NCBI GenBank assembly: GCA_935421135.1
Contig: OW285197.1
Coordinates: forward strand, 4,273,350 to 4,337,349
Reading direction: 5' to 3'
Source of the DNA: Bugulina stolonifera
Lineage: Eukaryota > Bryozoa > Gymnolaemata > Cheilostomatida > Bugulidae
Length of the DNA stretch: 64,000 bases
Shown here: piece by piece, positions 40,401-52,345 of the stretch
Position numbering within the stretch: the stretch's first letter is position 1
How the letters are laid out: the number at the start of each line of letters is the position of its first letter
Notes under the pieces: generated by a model
The model's input: only the letters and a program-made list of their open reading frames with translations
Told to the model about the DNA's origin: nothing
The model's database searches: none
Made by a program: the position numbers and the translations under genes

Positions 40401-43400
40401 CTGCTGGTGATTGGATGATGTCAGCATGAAGTTACGTTATTCACTAGTAGTAATAGCATTGCTGCTGGTATCATAAGCATACTGCATAGCTTCCAATGCG
40501 TTTACAAGCAGCACAAAGACCTTCCTATATATCACAATGAGTCAGCAATACTCTATGCATATCCTGAGATTGTCATTCATGGAGAATGCACTATCTTAGC
40601 CTACGATCTAAATTATGATGTATTCACATAATAAGGGTGGATATATCCACCCTTCCTTTCTGCATACTAATCATAATATCAGAAATCAGTTGAGTTGTTG
40701 TTTGGAAGGATGCAGGAAACATGACTGAGGTAGTCAACATTATGATAACATTGCTTTTGCTGACATAATAAAGCAGGTACTTGTATAATAGATGTGTCTA
40801 CAGGCTGTGGTTTCCTAATTACCTGTATATGTAACAGATAGGGAAATCTAGCTAATATGAGGGCACCTGTCAACACATGAAGGCTTACAGGCATGTAATA
40901 TACATTGCACATCATTTGATTCAAGTGACATGTGCATACAGCCATGTACTTTTACATGTATATCATGTGTGTTATTAGGCTAGGCACATGACTTGTACTA
41001 TTATATTTAGAATTTTGTGATAGCCTTTGTTCTGCATGAAGAGAGGCTTACTTCATCACCCAATTTAGTCATACACCTACAGCACTACAGAGATAGCCTG
41101 TGCTCCAGGATGTTTGTATGAACTGTACCGTGATCTAGAGCAGATTATCCAAAGTAATCTAAAGATCGGTCAGCGATTTCACTGACCACAACACTGCCCT
41201 TTGTCCATCAGCCCTAGACTATGCAGTTTTTCTACTGCCCAAAACAATAGTACAAGAATAAAACCCCTGACACTTGCATAATAGGCTAATGGCTTCCACT
41301 AATTGTATGTCAGCCTAAGTGTCAACTTGCAATTATATCAACCCAATGGAAATAATTTTATCCTATAGTTACTCCTTTGTGTATACAAGTTATTTGAATA
41401 AACACCAATTTTACTAGGAGACAATAATAATAATAATATTTTGATAATTGACTTTTCTGCAATTATATTGGACTAAAAAAATGCAAGTTGGGAGCAGGTT
41501 TCTTCTAAATTAATGTACATTGTATGTGTTCATTGGAATTGTACCAGACCATACTTTGTGTTATGGTAGCGTAGTGTTACTTGATAAAGTCAGGGATCTA
41601 CACTCTATACCTAAAGCAGTGAAAGCTAAATATGACACTTTAGTAATAGTAAGCAGATAGATATGATGATATCTGTCTTCTAGATCAGTGTGAACATAAG
41701 CTACTGTATTACATTACTGATATCTTATTATTCATGCAGTATATAATTATTATGTTCTACATGGTATGTTATACAAAAAGCATCAGCTAAAATAATTAGG
41801 TGCAATGCTACTCCATGCAATTCTAATCGTTACATATAATTGTGTTTCGTGCCTCATAATATGTAAACTTGTTTAGGAGTATTTTCATCAGGTTCCACAG
41901 AAATTCTACAATCTGTTTGACAACGGTGAAGTGACAGAACCTGTTCTTGACGCTGCAAATTTTTGAACATGTCTGCCTATTTTGAAATGCAATGCTATAT
42001 GCCAATCCATTGTAAGCCTATAATCTCAAATATTATAGCAGAGTTTTTATAACAAAATACAACTGTATCCTTATAAATCGTCACAGCTGCCTGTGTTACC
42101 TTAGTCGTAGTGCAATAATACAGTATAATAACGGTATTATTTTGTAGCCAATCTTGGCAACAAATAAAGTGGTATTTTCTTGTACAATAGATACTTGTGA
42201 TTGCTTGACTGTACCCAGGTGGTCTAATACATTACACAGGCCACTGACCTCTCCTATTGACTGCTGCATTCATTTTAGTCATCACTACACGCATCTTGGG
42301 AAATTGTTGTAGAGCTCTGTGAGTGACAGTTTGTTTGTTATACTCATAATTATTTAAAATTATTTTCAGTGATTAAGCTTGGGTAGAAATAATTACTTAA
42401 GGTATTGTGAATCAAGTGTAGATATCAATGGGCAGTGTTGATAATCTCAGAGAAGCATTGATACATATTTGTTAGCCATTGATTAGTATCCTAGCAACGG
42501 ATATACAATATGTATGACACTACTCAAGCTCTCATGGAAATTGACACAATACTACCTGTCCCAACATTTACAAGATAGCTCTGGGTAGAAAACATATGCA
42601 AGTAACATTTTCTTGTGCAAACTGCCAGCATACTCGTACATGTACATGTTAATTTTCTCAAATGTAGACAGTACAGGTTTAGGCCTAAAGTGAAAACGCT
42701 GAAATGAACTGCACTTTCTTTTAGTTTTAAGCAAAAATAATGGGTCAGAGAAAACAAGGTATAAACTAGAAATACCGGCGATACCGCAATAAAATTTTAT
42801 CACTTACTGAAGCAAAGAACAATATTACTCATAACAAAGGCCAGCTATTAATAACGTCAACTACCACTAAAACAAAACAAGTTCGACCTATTGAACTGAG
42901 ACAGCAGTATTAAAAGTGCAATCACCCGTTAAGTCTAGGTATACTTGTTGCGAATAGCTACAGTTATATACAAGTTACACCCAGCTGTGGACTCCATTGA
43001 CTTAAGACAATGAACTTGGATTAACCACTGATGTCTACATTCAAAACATGGCTTGATGCTTCTAAACAATAGAAGTGTAATTATAAAACACAAAGGTTGT
43101 TTGCTATTAGCCTTGTCATGTATCAAAAACACCCTTAAGACAATATTGATCTATCATTTTCTACCGGTAGAATAATGCGGTAACATAATGTAACATAAGT
43201 AATGATGTCGGGGTCTGTTTAGGCCTGCATGTGTTTTGCTAAACTCTACAGAACAACAACCCGTATAACTACATGTAGCATCAAATACTTCAAGACAGAC
43301 AAGCCGAGTACATGCTGGTATAGGATGGAGCGATAAGTGGCAATATGCGGGTCCAATTTGGTCAAATACTTTGTAGGAATAACTGTGTGTGTCCATAGCT

Positions 43401-44027
43401 AGGTGAAGAGTCAGTCACACTGTATTTATGTAATACAGCTATTCTACTGTGAGAAATGCAGTCACACATCAAGTAGTTACTCAAAAACTAACAGTAATAT
43501 GGACAGTGTTTACTACCCATGCATACATGTACACGTTTATTCTAATGATATTCATTGCAGGAATTGAGGTGAAAATTATTAGAGTATGTTACTTGGTTAC
43601 CTAGCAACTGATTCACTTATCTGGTTATATGCAGCAGTAGGATAATAAAAAGCATGACTACTACTATGTATGTGTTTATAGTAATTACAATTTTTTACCA
43701 AAGTAAACCAAGAAGATGGAATGTACTTTTATGCATGGTCTACATATGCACAGTAGAGAGATTATCGCTTGCCATGTTTTTGTTATACCAGAATGCCACA
43801 TTAATACAACACGCAGACAATGCAATTTATATCTAGTAAAATGCATGTACACGTAGAAATGGTTTTTCTTTTTAAATATGACTAATTGTACAGTGAATTG
43901 GATTTTCAAATTATTCCTTTCTATCATACTACAAAAATAGATGCAAGTTGATGCATTAGTGTTGGTGCGTTTGGTTTGCTTACCTCTGGGTCTTAGTAGT
44001 GACGGTAGATTGCTGAGTGGACGACAT
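22368..44027 (-). CDS. Cytoplasmic-type intermediate filament protein with lamin tail domain
   Basis: Head: first exon 44027-43984 or 37315-37260, then 32552-32381 and 32113-32024. Rod: 31793-31691 (NSRFANYIEKNRFLEAQL, coil 1A start), 31190-31046, 30563-30377, 30236-30153, 29524-29351, 29090-28914, 28655-28486 (LELEIAAYRKLLEVEEN, the rod-end signature). One of four linker exons: 27952-27687, 27281-27178, 26945-26833 or 26351-26263. LTD: 25024-24942 (KTTFQRSAKGPLAIS), 24677-24594 (GNWIEVENTGRKEETIGGWK), 24271-24191, 23986-23882 (NWGTGSQVTTTLVSPAGE). Last exon 23437-23393 or 22409-22368. Phases close throughout. The rod is about 350 residues, the length found in lamins and protostome cytoplasmic IFs rather than the ~310 of vertebrate cytoplasmic IFs. 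No CaaX box ends either C-terminus and I see no classical nuclear signal, so a cytoplasmic filament role is inferred. The longest isoform is about 670 residues. Confidence 0.95.
23393..23437 (-). CDS. IF alternative last coding exon, ERAELQQQAPKPSI end
   Basis: Acceptor CCAATATTAG-type tract, then phase-0 codons ERAELQQQAPKPSI and stop. Joined to ...SPAGE it gives GEERAELQQQ, again preserving the conserved GEERA step. It either ends the transcript in this region or is an included stop-bearing cassette upstream of the distal exon. Confidence 0.7.
   Translation of the reverse strand, partial: ERAELQQQAPKPSI
26263..26351 (-). CDS. IF mutually exclusive linker exon 4 (89 nt)
   Basis: Starts phase 2 (AG|G) with R-MSMRNVVVDDFVTESR, ends phase 1 before GTAAAC. 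It encodes 29 residues that are acidic and helix-like, unlike the Ser/Gly-rich alternative exon 1. Confidence 0.75.
26833..26945 (-). CDS. IF mutually exclusive linker exon 3 (113 nt)
   Basis: Starts phase 2 with R-MKLSEQLGVVETV, ends phase 1 before GTAGGT. Gln/Thr/His-rich linker of 37 residues (QTTTQHQTTSSHSHHG). Confidence 0.8.
27178..27281 (-). CDS. IF mutually exclusive linker exon 2 (104 nt)
   Basis: Starts phase 2 with R-LTESMNGNDSASS, ends phase 1 (GCC G) before GTACTA. 34 residues, containing KPQEAPVTNKKPA. Confidence 0.8.
27687..27952 (-). CDS. IF mutually exclusive linker exon 1 (266 nt)
   Basis: Starts phase 2 with R-LNAAEQAANQMSSTTVR, ends phase 1 (GAT G) before GTACGA. 88 residues, very Gly/Ser-rich, like the tails of keratin-type and some invertebrate IFs. 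It is the exon nearest the rod. Confidence 0.85.
29554..29836 (+). mobile_element. tRNA-derived SINE, family 2, copy in an IF intron
   Basis: Begins in a truncated A-box region (TTAGTGGTTAGAATGCTGAA) followed by a B box AGTTCGAATCCC and a body with GTCATGTCATCTGGGCC and GGGAGTTGGCCAGCACTGG. It matches the reverse complement of 46.48-46.74 kb over its whole length. It lies antisense to the IF gene, starting about 30 bp upstream of the acceptor of the 29524-29351 exon. Confidence 0.8.
30895..31030. repeat. Intronic minisatellite of CACTAGTCC units
   Basis: Irregular tandem units of the form CACTAGTCCTC/CACTAGTCCCC, about 10-13 bp, in the IF intron just 3' of the 31190-31046 exon. Confidence 0.75.
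32553..37259. other. Large IF intron (head exon to proximal first exon)
   Basis: No coding exon seen. It holds a short GGTCAACTAG-type direct repeat at about 35145-35215 and scattered TGTACATGTACA palindromes. Confidence 0.5.
37260..37315 (-). CDS. IF proximal alternative first coding exon
   Basis: ATG at 37315, MAKYFNQSSKDSSNNAPI, donor CCA|GTAAGT, phase 2. This is the same phase as the distal first exon, so either can splice to the head exon at 32552. The start context is GAAATGG. Confidence 0.85.
37500..37520 (-). promoter_or_regulatory. Possible core promoter for the proximal IF first exon
   Basis: On the minus strand GATTGGTTATATACAG: an inverted CCAAT box directly followed by a TATA-like TTATATA, about 190 nt upstream of the ATG at 37315. 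This is a pattern match only. Confidence 0.4.
37521..43983. other. Large IF intron (proximal to distal first exon)
   Basis: About 6.5 kb without a supported exon. Holds short open frames only, and a copy of the GGGAGTTGTC motif near 38900. The likely place for promoter-specific regulatory DNA. Confidence 0.5.
43984..44027 (-). CDS. IF distal alternative first coding exon
   Basis: ATG at 44027, MSSTQQSTVTTKTQ, donor CAGAG|GTAAGC, phase 2. It replaces MAKYFNQ... to give a Ser/Thr-rich extreme N-terminus. A TATAAAC element lies on the minus strand at about 44159-44165, some 135 nt upstream. Confidence 0.8.
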
Positions 44028-44165
44028 TGTCACTAAGTCCTTTCCTTGCTGCGAAATATTTAGATGGTAGAAAGTCCCTCTCCTCTGTATAGATGACGTG
44101 AACAGGCCAGTCTGAGCGGTGAAGTAAATCCCAAACACATGATGCCTTTACTTTTGTTGTTTATA

Positions 44166-46479
44166 TTTACTGGATTAGGCTCCGCCTACCGCTCTGTAAT
44201 TGGCTAACAGCAGTTTTATGTGACTGGTTTGTGAATGGATTCCTATTGTTACAACACACATGTAAATATTAATATAATGTTTCGTATGTGTACATATTAT
44301 TACATAATCTCAGGATATACATGTACATGTAATATGTATGTTTATATCGTATTACAATGTACATTATTACAACTGGATATTATATCGCATCATATTATTA
44401 TCATAATAATTATTAAACTTTATAGCATATTACTGGCATATGGTATTACAAAATATTTTAGTGCAACTGAGGTATACTTATTCTATTCACTGCAATAGAA
44501 TATATTACCCTGAAATTGTGGGTGTAGTGTACCTAGCTCATTCGTTCAACTTCTAACACCTCTGTATATACACCTTTGAAGATCCATTATCGTGTTTTAT
44601 ACTATTATATACATGTACATGTACAACGTAGGCCTGCAAACAGTAATAACTTCAATTCATGCGTGGTATAGGAATACCATGCCTATTGCTCATAAACTTT
44701 GCTGACTTTGCTGTCACATATTAAGTTCAACTCAAGTGAATCAGAGAGAAACAAATGTGGCCGGTTTATTTGCATTGTTGCTAGACCTGTGAATGATAAG
44801 GACTTCAGTTCTACAAAAGTTGAACTAGTTATTTGAGTTTCGCAGATACCGATACTACAGACCTACTTGTTGGATTAATTGTGCTGTAAGGCAAATAGTT
44901 GTATGCAAAATGGCTGATATTGGGGCCCAGAGTTAGATGACATCATTGTTTACGTGATGACGTCATGGGCCCCTCCTACAAGTTCCTGTGGCTGTTTATC
45001 TTGGGGATCAGCCGGCTAATAAGTAAGTCTTATCAGCACCCTTCCCTCTCATAACGTGAGCTACTCACCCTTGCAGTAAATAGCTATCAACAGCTAAGAC
45101 AGAAATAAAACAGAAAACAAAAAATTTGTGTTCAAATGAGAAATTTCTGACCTGAGTCACATATCGGACACAATGTCGTAAATTGTGTTACTTACAATTT
45201 CATACATAGGAAATCAGTGAATGTGCCGTACAAATTAATTAATTGGCCTTCTCTTTGGATAGAGCAATTATAGTGAATGTTTACTTAAAATGTGTAAAGA
45301 ATGAGAGAAATTCCTCTCAATGTTTTTGAAGATATTATAATTATTTTGATGTCAGTAATAATACCAGTATACTGAGAGTAGATAACTCCAATATTTATTC
45401 ACGATGAACTTGATAATAATTACATGTATGTTGTTATTAACAAAAAATAAATGAGTCAAATTCCATAGAAATGTCACCATATTTATCATTAATTGTGCAT
45501 CAAGTGGTACAATATCTTATCCGGTCTATATGTGTATATTCTATGCAGTGTGCCGAGTTGAGGTCATCTTTCAGGGTCGGGGTCAGGGTCATTGCACGGA
45601 CTGATGAAATGGATTTTAACATTCTGTTATAACTCAATCACTCAATCAACTTTAAACTGTCAAAATTGTGTTACTACTTTTAGATGTTGTGTAAACCTAC
45701 TAGTAATGAGCTAATTTGTAAAGTATTTATCTTTTGGTAAAGCATTCCTCGAAGCATCAAATCCTGCCTCCATGTCGAGCAATACTTGCATGTAAATGGG
45801 ATTGCTCTGACTAATGTTTCCAGTGTACTTATATTTTGCACAGCAGTACATGTACATGTATGTGCATTGTATCTCCATATTCTTTGTCTTTCTCTATTCC
45901 TGTTCAAATGTAAGGGGCAGTTTCATGCAGTAGAAGCACATGCTTCCATGTGTCATTCTGTCTGTCTGTCTGTCCGTTCGTCTATGGCACAGGAAGGAGA
46001 GGAATCAGGAAGTATTACATCAACTCTACACATTAGCATAGCATGTAAGTGTTGCATTCCATTGAAAATGCTTGAAATGTCTTTGGCTAGTAAAAACTAT
46101 TAGTGGGGAATATCGTAGTAGTAGATTGAAGATGAAAGCTGCCACTCTAAGCCTGTTTATGACATCACCAGTTAGTTACATATTCTATTAATAGCTGCGT
46201 TAACAGTTAGTGTTACTATTTTAGTAGTATGGTAATGGTTACAGCTATATTAATTTTTTCACATGATATACATATACATGTATATCATGTTTTTATTTTT
46301 GGTTAGTACATTATGAAGTATATCATTATACACATGTACATGTGTATGGGGTTGCTAGCTTTTCTTTTATTCACTAGCTTAACAACTTGACCAACCATAT
46401 TACTATAGAATAATACAATTTTACACAATTTCATCAGCAAATCCAAAATGAGGGCTACTACTCACTGGCTGAAAACTCA
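44166..46479. other. Intergenic DNA upstream of the IF gene
   Basis: AT-rich with many ACATGTACATGT palindromes and a TCTG microsatellite (45958-45978). No supported gene. Confidence 0.5.
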
Positions 46480-46740
46480 CCGGCTTGTACTTCTGGGCTT
46501 GACCAGTGCTAGCCAACTCCCTGTGAGAAGGGCCCAGATGACATGGCCTTTTTGGCAGAGGTAGAAGAGTTCCTTTGAAGCCATGCTGGGTTGCATGACC
46601 CTAAGGACTTTTATATCAGGCACAGGAGCAATTGCGACTGGATGCTCTTTCTAACACCACCGTGACCGGGATTCGAACCTGGAACCTTCAGCATGAAAGT
46701 TCAGCATTCTAACCCCTCAGCCACGGCTGCTACCTAAAAT
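46480..46740 (-). mobile_element. tRNA-derived SINE, family 2, intergenic copy
   Basis: Read on the minus strand: GCCGTGGCTGAGGGGTTAGA (A box), AGGTTCGAATCCC (B box), then the same body as the copy at 29.55-29.84 kb. This copy keeps the intact tRNA head that the other lacks. Confidence 0.85.
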
Positions 46741-48294
46741 AAGGCCTACTACTACTACACTGTGTTTATTTAACCTGAGTGGGCAAAGCGATTACCTGTC
46801 CCTGCCTCTGGTAAAGAATAGCCCAGTTAAGTAAAGGGTGATACCTCTCACCCAACATAATTCTCTAAATACTTTGAGACATTACTCGACTCTCTTGGAA
46901 TATTTTTAATTTTCCGGAACTATACAGCTGCTTAATGTATTCAATAATGCTTCCTCTCATCTACCTCTAGCTTCTTAAAGTACAAATCATTCCTCTAAGA
47001 TTCCCGTGATGAGTCAGTAATGAAGATAAAACTGTTTACTAATGGACTCATTAAATCCCTAAGATATCTAATTAATGGATGCCAATGCGTTTAGTAACTA
47101 ACTACTAGTATGACTAGCTCTGCTGTTGATGAGAGAGAAGATTATTCTACATGATTATATTTTCCAGGAAACAGCAGGCAACTGAGTGTTCCACCCACAA
47201 TGCATCTGATGACTATCAGCAGCTTGAGGGTTGGTACTGTCTGTGGACAGGAATATTTATCTGTTAGATGATCTATGCTAATTATTATGGGGTATGCAAT
47301 TGTGTAACTGATCTACATACGTAACACTAGCAGAGTGTAAATTAGCATAATTAGTTAGAATTGTCTTCTCATAGCAGAAGTAGTAAGTAGGTGAATGGAA
47401 TGCGTGTGCATGCGCACTTACTGAGGAGTTATGCTTTCATGCACAAAGAGAGGATAACTTCACTAACGAATGCTTTTTTGTATATTGTAGACCAATACTA
47501 TATTATGTGAGTTCGGTGCGTAGTTGACGGTTGCTTGTTTGCGGTTACAGTCATAGAGTTATCTCCCCTAATAACTCTATAGTTACAGCAGCTGTTTCGG
47601 TCAGTAGTTGGCTGTAGATCAAGCATGTGATTCGTGGTAAGGTTCCGGGAATGTATGACCTTCTTGTCACTAAAATTCAATGCTCTGATGCATCCTTCAG
47701 TTTTAGTCTAAATCTTGACAAGTAATCAACGTGTTATGTATTTGAATACAATGTACCTGCATGAGGCCTCATAAATACAGAAAGACAGATATTAGCCTCC
47801 CATAATATACAATGTAGTTAATTAGGATGTCCAAAATATTATTTATTGCATCTTCGAACGTTACACATCTGCAAGCAGATTACCTGTATTAGATGTGCAT
47901 GTTTGTATTATTGTGTTACATGTACATTAAATTAGATTGTTTTACATTTGAGTCATATTTACTGTATTATTACATGTACAGCATGTCGTACATATCACAT
48001 TGTGTTATGCCTTCGCAAGCATATGATATTATAACACTGGGTAATGACTTCAATTTATATCGTCATATGAAAATATTTGCTAGCCATGTCTGGTCATTCC
48101 AATGTGCTATGAGGAACATACGAACAGTTATATCCTGTTAGCATTGAATAGTGTACAGTATTCCATGATATTTCATGATTATAATTATACTGGCAAGGAG
48201 GACTGGTTAACAAAGTATTATCATTCAGTGTCCGTCATAACTAGTATTCATTCTATTCATTCCTATGATACCATAACCTTGGCTATACTGCCCC
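46741..48294. other. Intergenic DNA
   Basis: No supported gene, RNA or repeat. Open frames here are short and lack splice or motif support. Confidence 0.45.
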
Positions 48295-48504
48295 TTTCCA
48301 CAAAAACAATGTAACTCACTATATTGTAATTTTACAGGAGAAGGCTAAACGCGTTTGAGTTGAGCCCTCCAATTGTATTAATCCTAGAGATGCAAACAAA
48401 ATATATTCTGAACCAAAATCACGTTCTCTGTTTAATGGTACCATTTTTATTGCTGTATGTTGGTTTTTTAACTAATTAATCCAGTTACATTGTTTTTGTG
48501 GAAA
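48295..48504. mobile_element. 210-bp MITE-like element with perfect 22-bp inverted ends
   Basis: The left end TTTCCACAAAAACAATGTAA(CT) is the exact reverse complement of the right end (48483-48504). No convincing target duplication. Partial copies of the same motif (GTTACATTGTTTTTG) occur near 49907 and 50075. Confidence 0.7.
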
Positions 48505-50951
48505 ATCATCGTGCTGGGCTCTCTTCAGTGATTGTCCGCAAAAACAATGCATCTAATGAATTACAGTGTTTCTGCAGACAATATAGAAGTTATATCAGCA
48601 AATAATGCCTGTGAAAACAATGCATGAGCTTGTAAATTAGTGCAATCAATGTAGAAGCACACATACAGACTATATTTGCATGTGTGACAGACAGTACCAT
48701 CCCATTACACCGATATTATCAGGTTGAAACATAGATTTCTGTAAATCCAACTCAATATAAAATATCCACACTCGGTTTACTCGATTCCGATTTTTTTTCT
48801 TGTTGATGAGGTGTGCAGCGTCTGCAAAACTGAAATCATTTGTTGATAGTTTGGTTTTTGCTTTTTGGGGGTCTTCAGAGGCTCACCTCTTACTTTGGGT
48901 TTAGATTTTTCATGAAATTAAACTCTGTTATGATTTCCCGTATCACATTTTTGCTTCCCGAGTACTTCTAGTTCTTCCGCAACGATGTGCCCATACTTTC
49001 CAACATAATAGCCCTGGTGATTGTCTAAATACATGTACCTATAAAATCTCAACCATATGGTTTATTTTCACCTACTTTATTATCTCTCTGCACATAATTT
49101 TTAGCATCTAGAAACGAAAAGTTGTCGGATAAGCGCTCTTATTTTCAAACATTGGGAAAACGCTCATGTAATGCTGGTCCAGTTTAAGGAACATAATATT
49201 TAACGTAGCACTGCCTCCCATATGCTACCAGAAGCACATCTCTATCAGCAGATGGTAGAATATTTCATTGCGCGTTTTGTCAATCTTTACAGATCGTATT
49301 TTCAACCAGATCGTATTTTTAACCGAGCATGTCATAAAAATATTTATAAATAATATAAATTTATGACAGCTGCAACCACCGAAAGGCTCTTTGCAAGAAT
49401 AGGAAAATGCATAGGCTATATTATGTGAAAACTAGTGCTTCAGATAGAAAATGAGATAATGAAATGGCACACTTTTATACGACTTGTTTGACAAGGAAAA
49501 TGTAACGGTGTGGGCAGAAATGCTCCATATTAACTTGAATCCGAGTAATATTTGGTTCGAATCTGAGTACAATCTGAGTACAATCAGAGTACAATCTGAG
49601 TACAATCTGAGTACAATCATGATTCAGAGTACCAACACATAATTAGTGTTCTTTAGTTATACCATACTGACAGTCAGAGCAAGTTAGACTCCAAACAGCA
49701 TTTATGATAGATTCATTGGAACTGATAATAAATATTTGCCGAGACAACCCCGCTACTGGGACTCCAAACATATTATAATTCACTTGGGTTCATATAGATT
49801 CATGATAAAGTCATGTAGGAGATGTGAGAGGATAAAAACATACTTGAATAGTCAACTCCAGAAAAAAAATGAGGCAAAATTGCACTGTATGTGTTGGAAT
49901 CTGGAGTTACATTGTTTTTGCTGACAATCACTAGTGCCAATATTGAGATACAGTGTTTCTGCTCTCCCAAAAAACCTATAAGGACCTATTTTTTTTCAAA
50001 AATATTTTAGTATGTGGTGTAAGATGGTATTTCAACACCATTTATGCAATAAACCCACTTTTGAAAAAAATTGAGTTACAGTGTTTTTGTAGATATGGGC
50101 AGTATACATCATGTACAGCACATGGTGCAAACCATGTACAAAGTAAATAGTATTCACTGCATTAAAGTTTTGGAGTTGTCTTATCTCTGGACTAGCATGG
50201 ACATGGTAGGAGTTGTCCCATTCTGCCCACATAGTTAACTGGGGTCAGTGGACTAAACTGTTGATTACTTTTTCATGATTGAGACAAAAGATGGATACTT
50301 CAGAGCTCAGACCATATCTATAGATGGGCATGCATTCCTACCTCCTTATAACAAATGAATCTGATCTAGCACACTAATAACTGAAAGAAGCAATACTACT
50401 GTCAACTGATGCAACTATAGAGTTTGGGTAAGACAACTCCATGGCTGTAACTACCAGCCACCAATGTTGTTATCGGTCAATATACACCGGATTTCAATAA
50501 CTGTAATATCACAAAGTTATAATGTATTTTGGTGGTGTTATCTCATATAGATCTAGGAGCACGCAACTTCCAATATACAGGCATATGCAGTACTATTATT
50601 ATACTAACAGAGTGATCATTGTTAGTACTGCTTATTGATTGCATAAGAGTTTTTAGTTTATCTTGCAAATCTGATGACATGATTGATGTTGCCACAAATA
50701 ATGTGCCTTGCAGCATAATATACAATGTTTATTAGAAAAAACCTGACTTGACTGTGAGTGGAACTAGTTCTATTGCAAAACTAAGTTGAGGTTTAAGAGT
50801 GTATCACTAACTACATGTAAGTGGTAGTTGTGTGTCCTTACTATCCCCTGCTTTAAATTGAATGTGAGTCATCAACCAACACCAGATGTTACTTAGTCTA
50901 ACCCACTGTCTCACTCAGACTCTGTACAAGCCAGGAGAAGGAGGTGACAAC
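48505..50951. other. Intergenic DNA with fragments of short repeats
   Basis: Includes a 12-bp minisatellite (AATCTGAGTAC units, about 49562-49620), partial copies of the 48.3-kb element end, and paired GGAGTTGTC motifs near 50175 and 50215. The stretch near 50830-50890 resembles 59.80-59.85 kb. Confidence 0.5.
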
Positions 50952-50953
50952 TA

Positions 50954-52343
50954 CCGTGGCCTATTTCTGCCACACAGTGTAAAACTAAATTGCGATTTAC
51001 ATGATACTGAATCCTAAAAGAAATAAAATAAAAAGTAAATTCACCTGAAATAAAATAAATCATGTGAAACTAAACTGAAAGGTAATTAAAATATGAAGTT
51101 TATATGAAACTGAAAGTGAACTCACATGAAACGAAAACGGAAAACGCCTGAAACCAAAATGCCAATTCACATGAAACAAAATTTATGGGCGTTACTTATT
51201 GTAGCAAAACGAAACTACACCTCCACCCTGGCGTAGAGATACACTTCCGTCTTTGAGATTACTGGGTATTATTAATAATTTGACGTAGGAAATGTCATCA
51301 ATTTAGTCCATTGATTTTTATATTTTCACATTATTATTGAAACACTCAAAATAAAGGAATTAGCACCAAGTGAACAAATGTGGCAGTTAGTAATATTCTT
51401 GCAGTACTAATAAGATCGAGACTTGAGAGTACAACTCTTTTACTATATTTTATATTAGTTTTAATGCAATATTTAAGGTGCAAACACACGGGAGCGTTTT
51501 GGGGCGAGCGTTTTATGGTCAAGCGTCGAACGCTATGCCCTTGCTAAACACACGGGGCGAACGGAGAGCGCGGCGATTTTACCATTAGCCAATGACATGC
51601 CGGTATGTATTCACTGCGCGATAGTCCACGTGTTTATGCTTACTAACTCCGTTTACCAACCAATCAGCGTCAAGCGAATCATCTCAATACTTCGGCAGGC
51701 TGAGCTTGAGCGTTTTGAGAGCGTTGGCACTCTGGCGATTCGAGAGCGTCAAATTCGCCCCAAAACGCTCTCGTGTGTTTGCACCTTAATAGTGACTTTG
51801 TATATTTTCAACAAAATTTATCCTTAAATCACAAAAACTCTAAAGAAGTTGTAAATATTTTTGATAAAATGTCATCATTTTTTTCGAGACTGCCAAATGT
51901 AAATTTAAATACTTATTTTTTATTAAAAATACTGTAAATACTCTCATAAAAGCGTGTTGTTACTAATATTCTCCTTCCTACCAGTAGGTTGATGAAATAC
52001 ATATTATACTTTTATTATTTGCATCTAAAGTAAACACCAAAATACAATTAAAACTACCAAAATAACTGACTATTTCCTGTCACACCACTCATGTACTAAA
52101 TGTAGTTTCGTTTTGTTGTTATGAGTACCACCCCTAACTTTCATTTCAGGTGAATTGCAATTTGGTTTCATGTGAGTTCACTTTCAGTTTCATATGAACT
52201 TCAAATTTTATTTAAATATCAGTTTGGTTTCACGTGGTTTCTTTTATTTCAGGTAAATTTAATTTTTATTTTGTTCATTTTTGGATTCAGTATCATGTAA
52301 ATTGCAATTTAGTTCCACATTGTGTGGCAGAAATCGGCCACGG
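50954..52343. mobile_element. TA-flanked non-autonomous DNA transposon (1.39 kb)
   Basis: The ends are CCGTGGCC ... GGCCACGG, flanked by TA (50952-50953, 52344-52345). Inverted similarity continues inward for 200-300 bp, through TTTCTGCCACACA and the CATGAAAC/GTTTCATG arrays of both arms. No transposase ORF. A TA target and this structure suggest a Tc1/mariner-mobilised MITE, by inference. It carries a second element at 51477-51785. Confidence 0.8.
51477..51785. mobile_element. TTAA-flanked MITE nested in the 50954-52343 element
   Basis: 309 bp, ends GGTGCAAACACACGGGAGCG and its near-complement CGCTCTCGTGTGTTTGCACC. It is flanked by TTAA on both sides (51473-51476, 51786-51789). TTAA targets are known for piggyBac and Kolobok superfamilies. 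More GC-rich than its surroundings. Confidence 0.85.
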
Positions 52344-52345
52344 TA

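Noticed and set aside
45786..46103. 105-codon plus-strand frame with Cys/Val/His-rich sequence
   Set aside because: Composition follows GTACATGT and TCTG repeats; no splice sites or family features.
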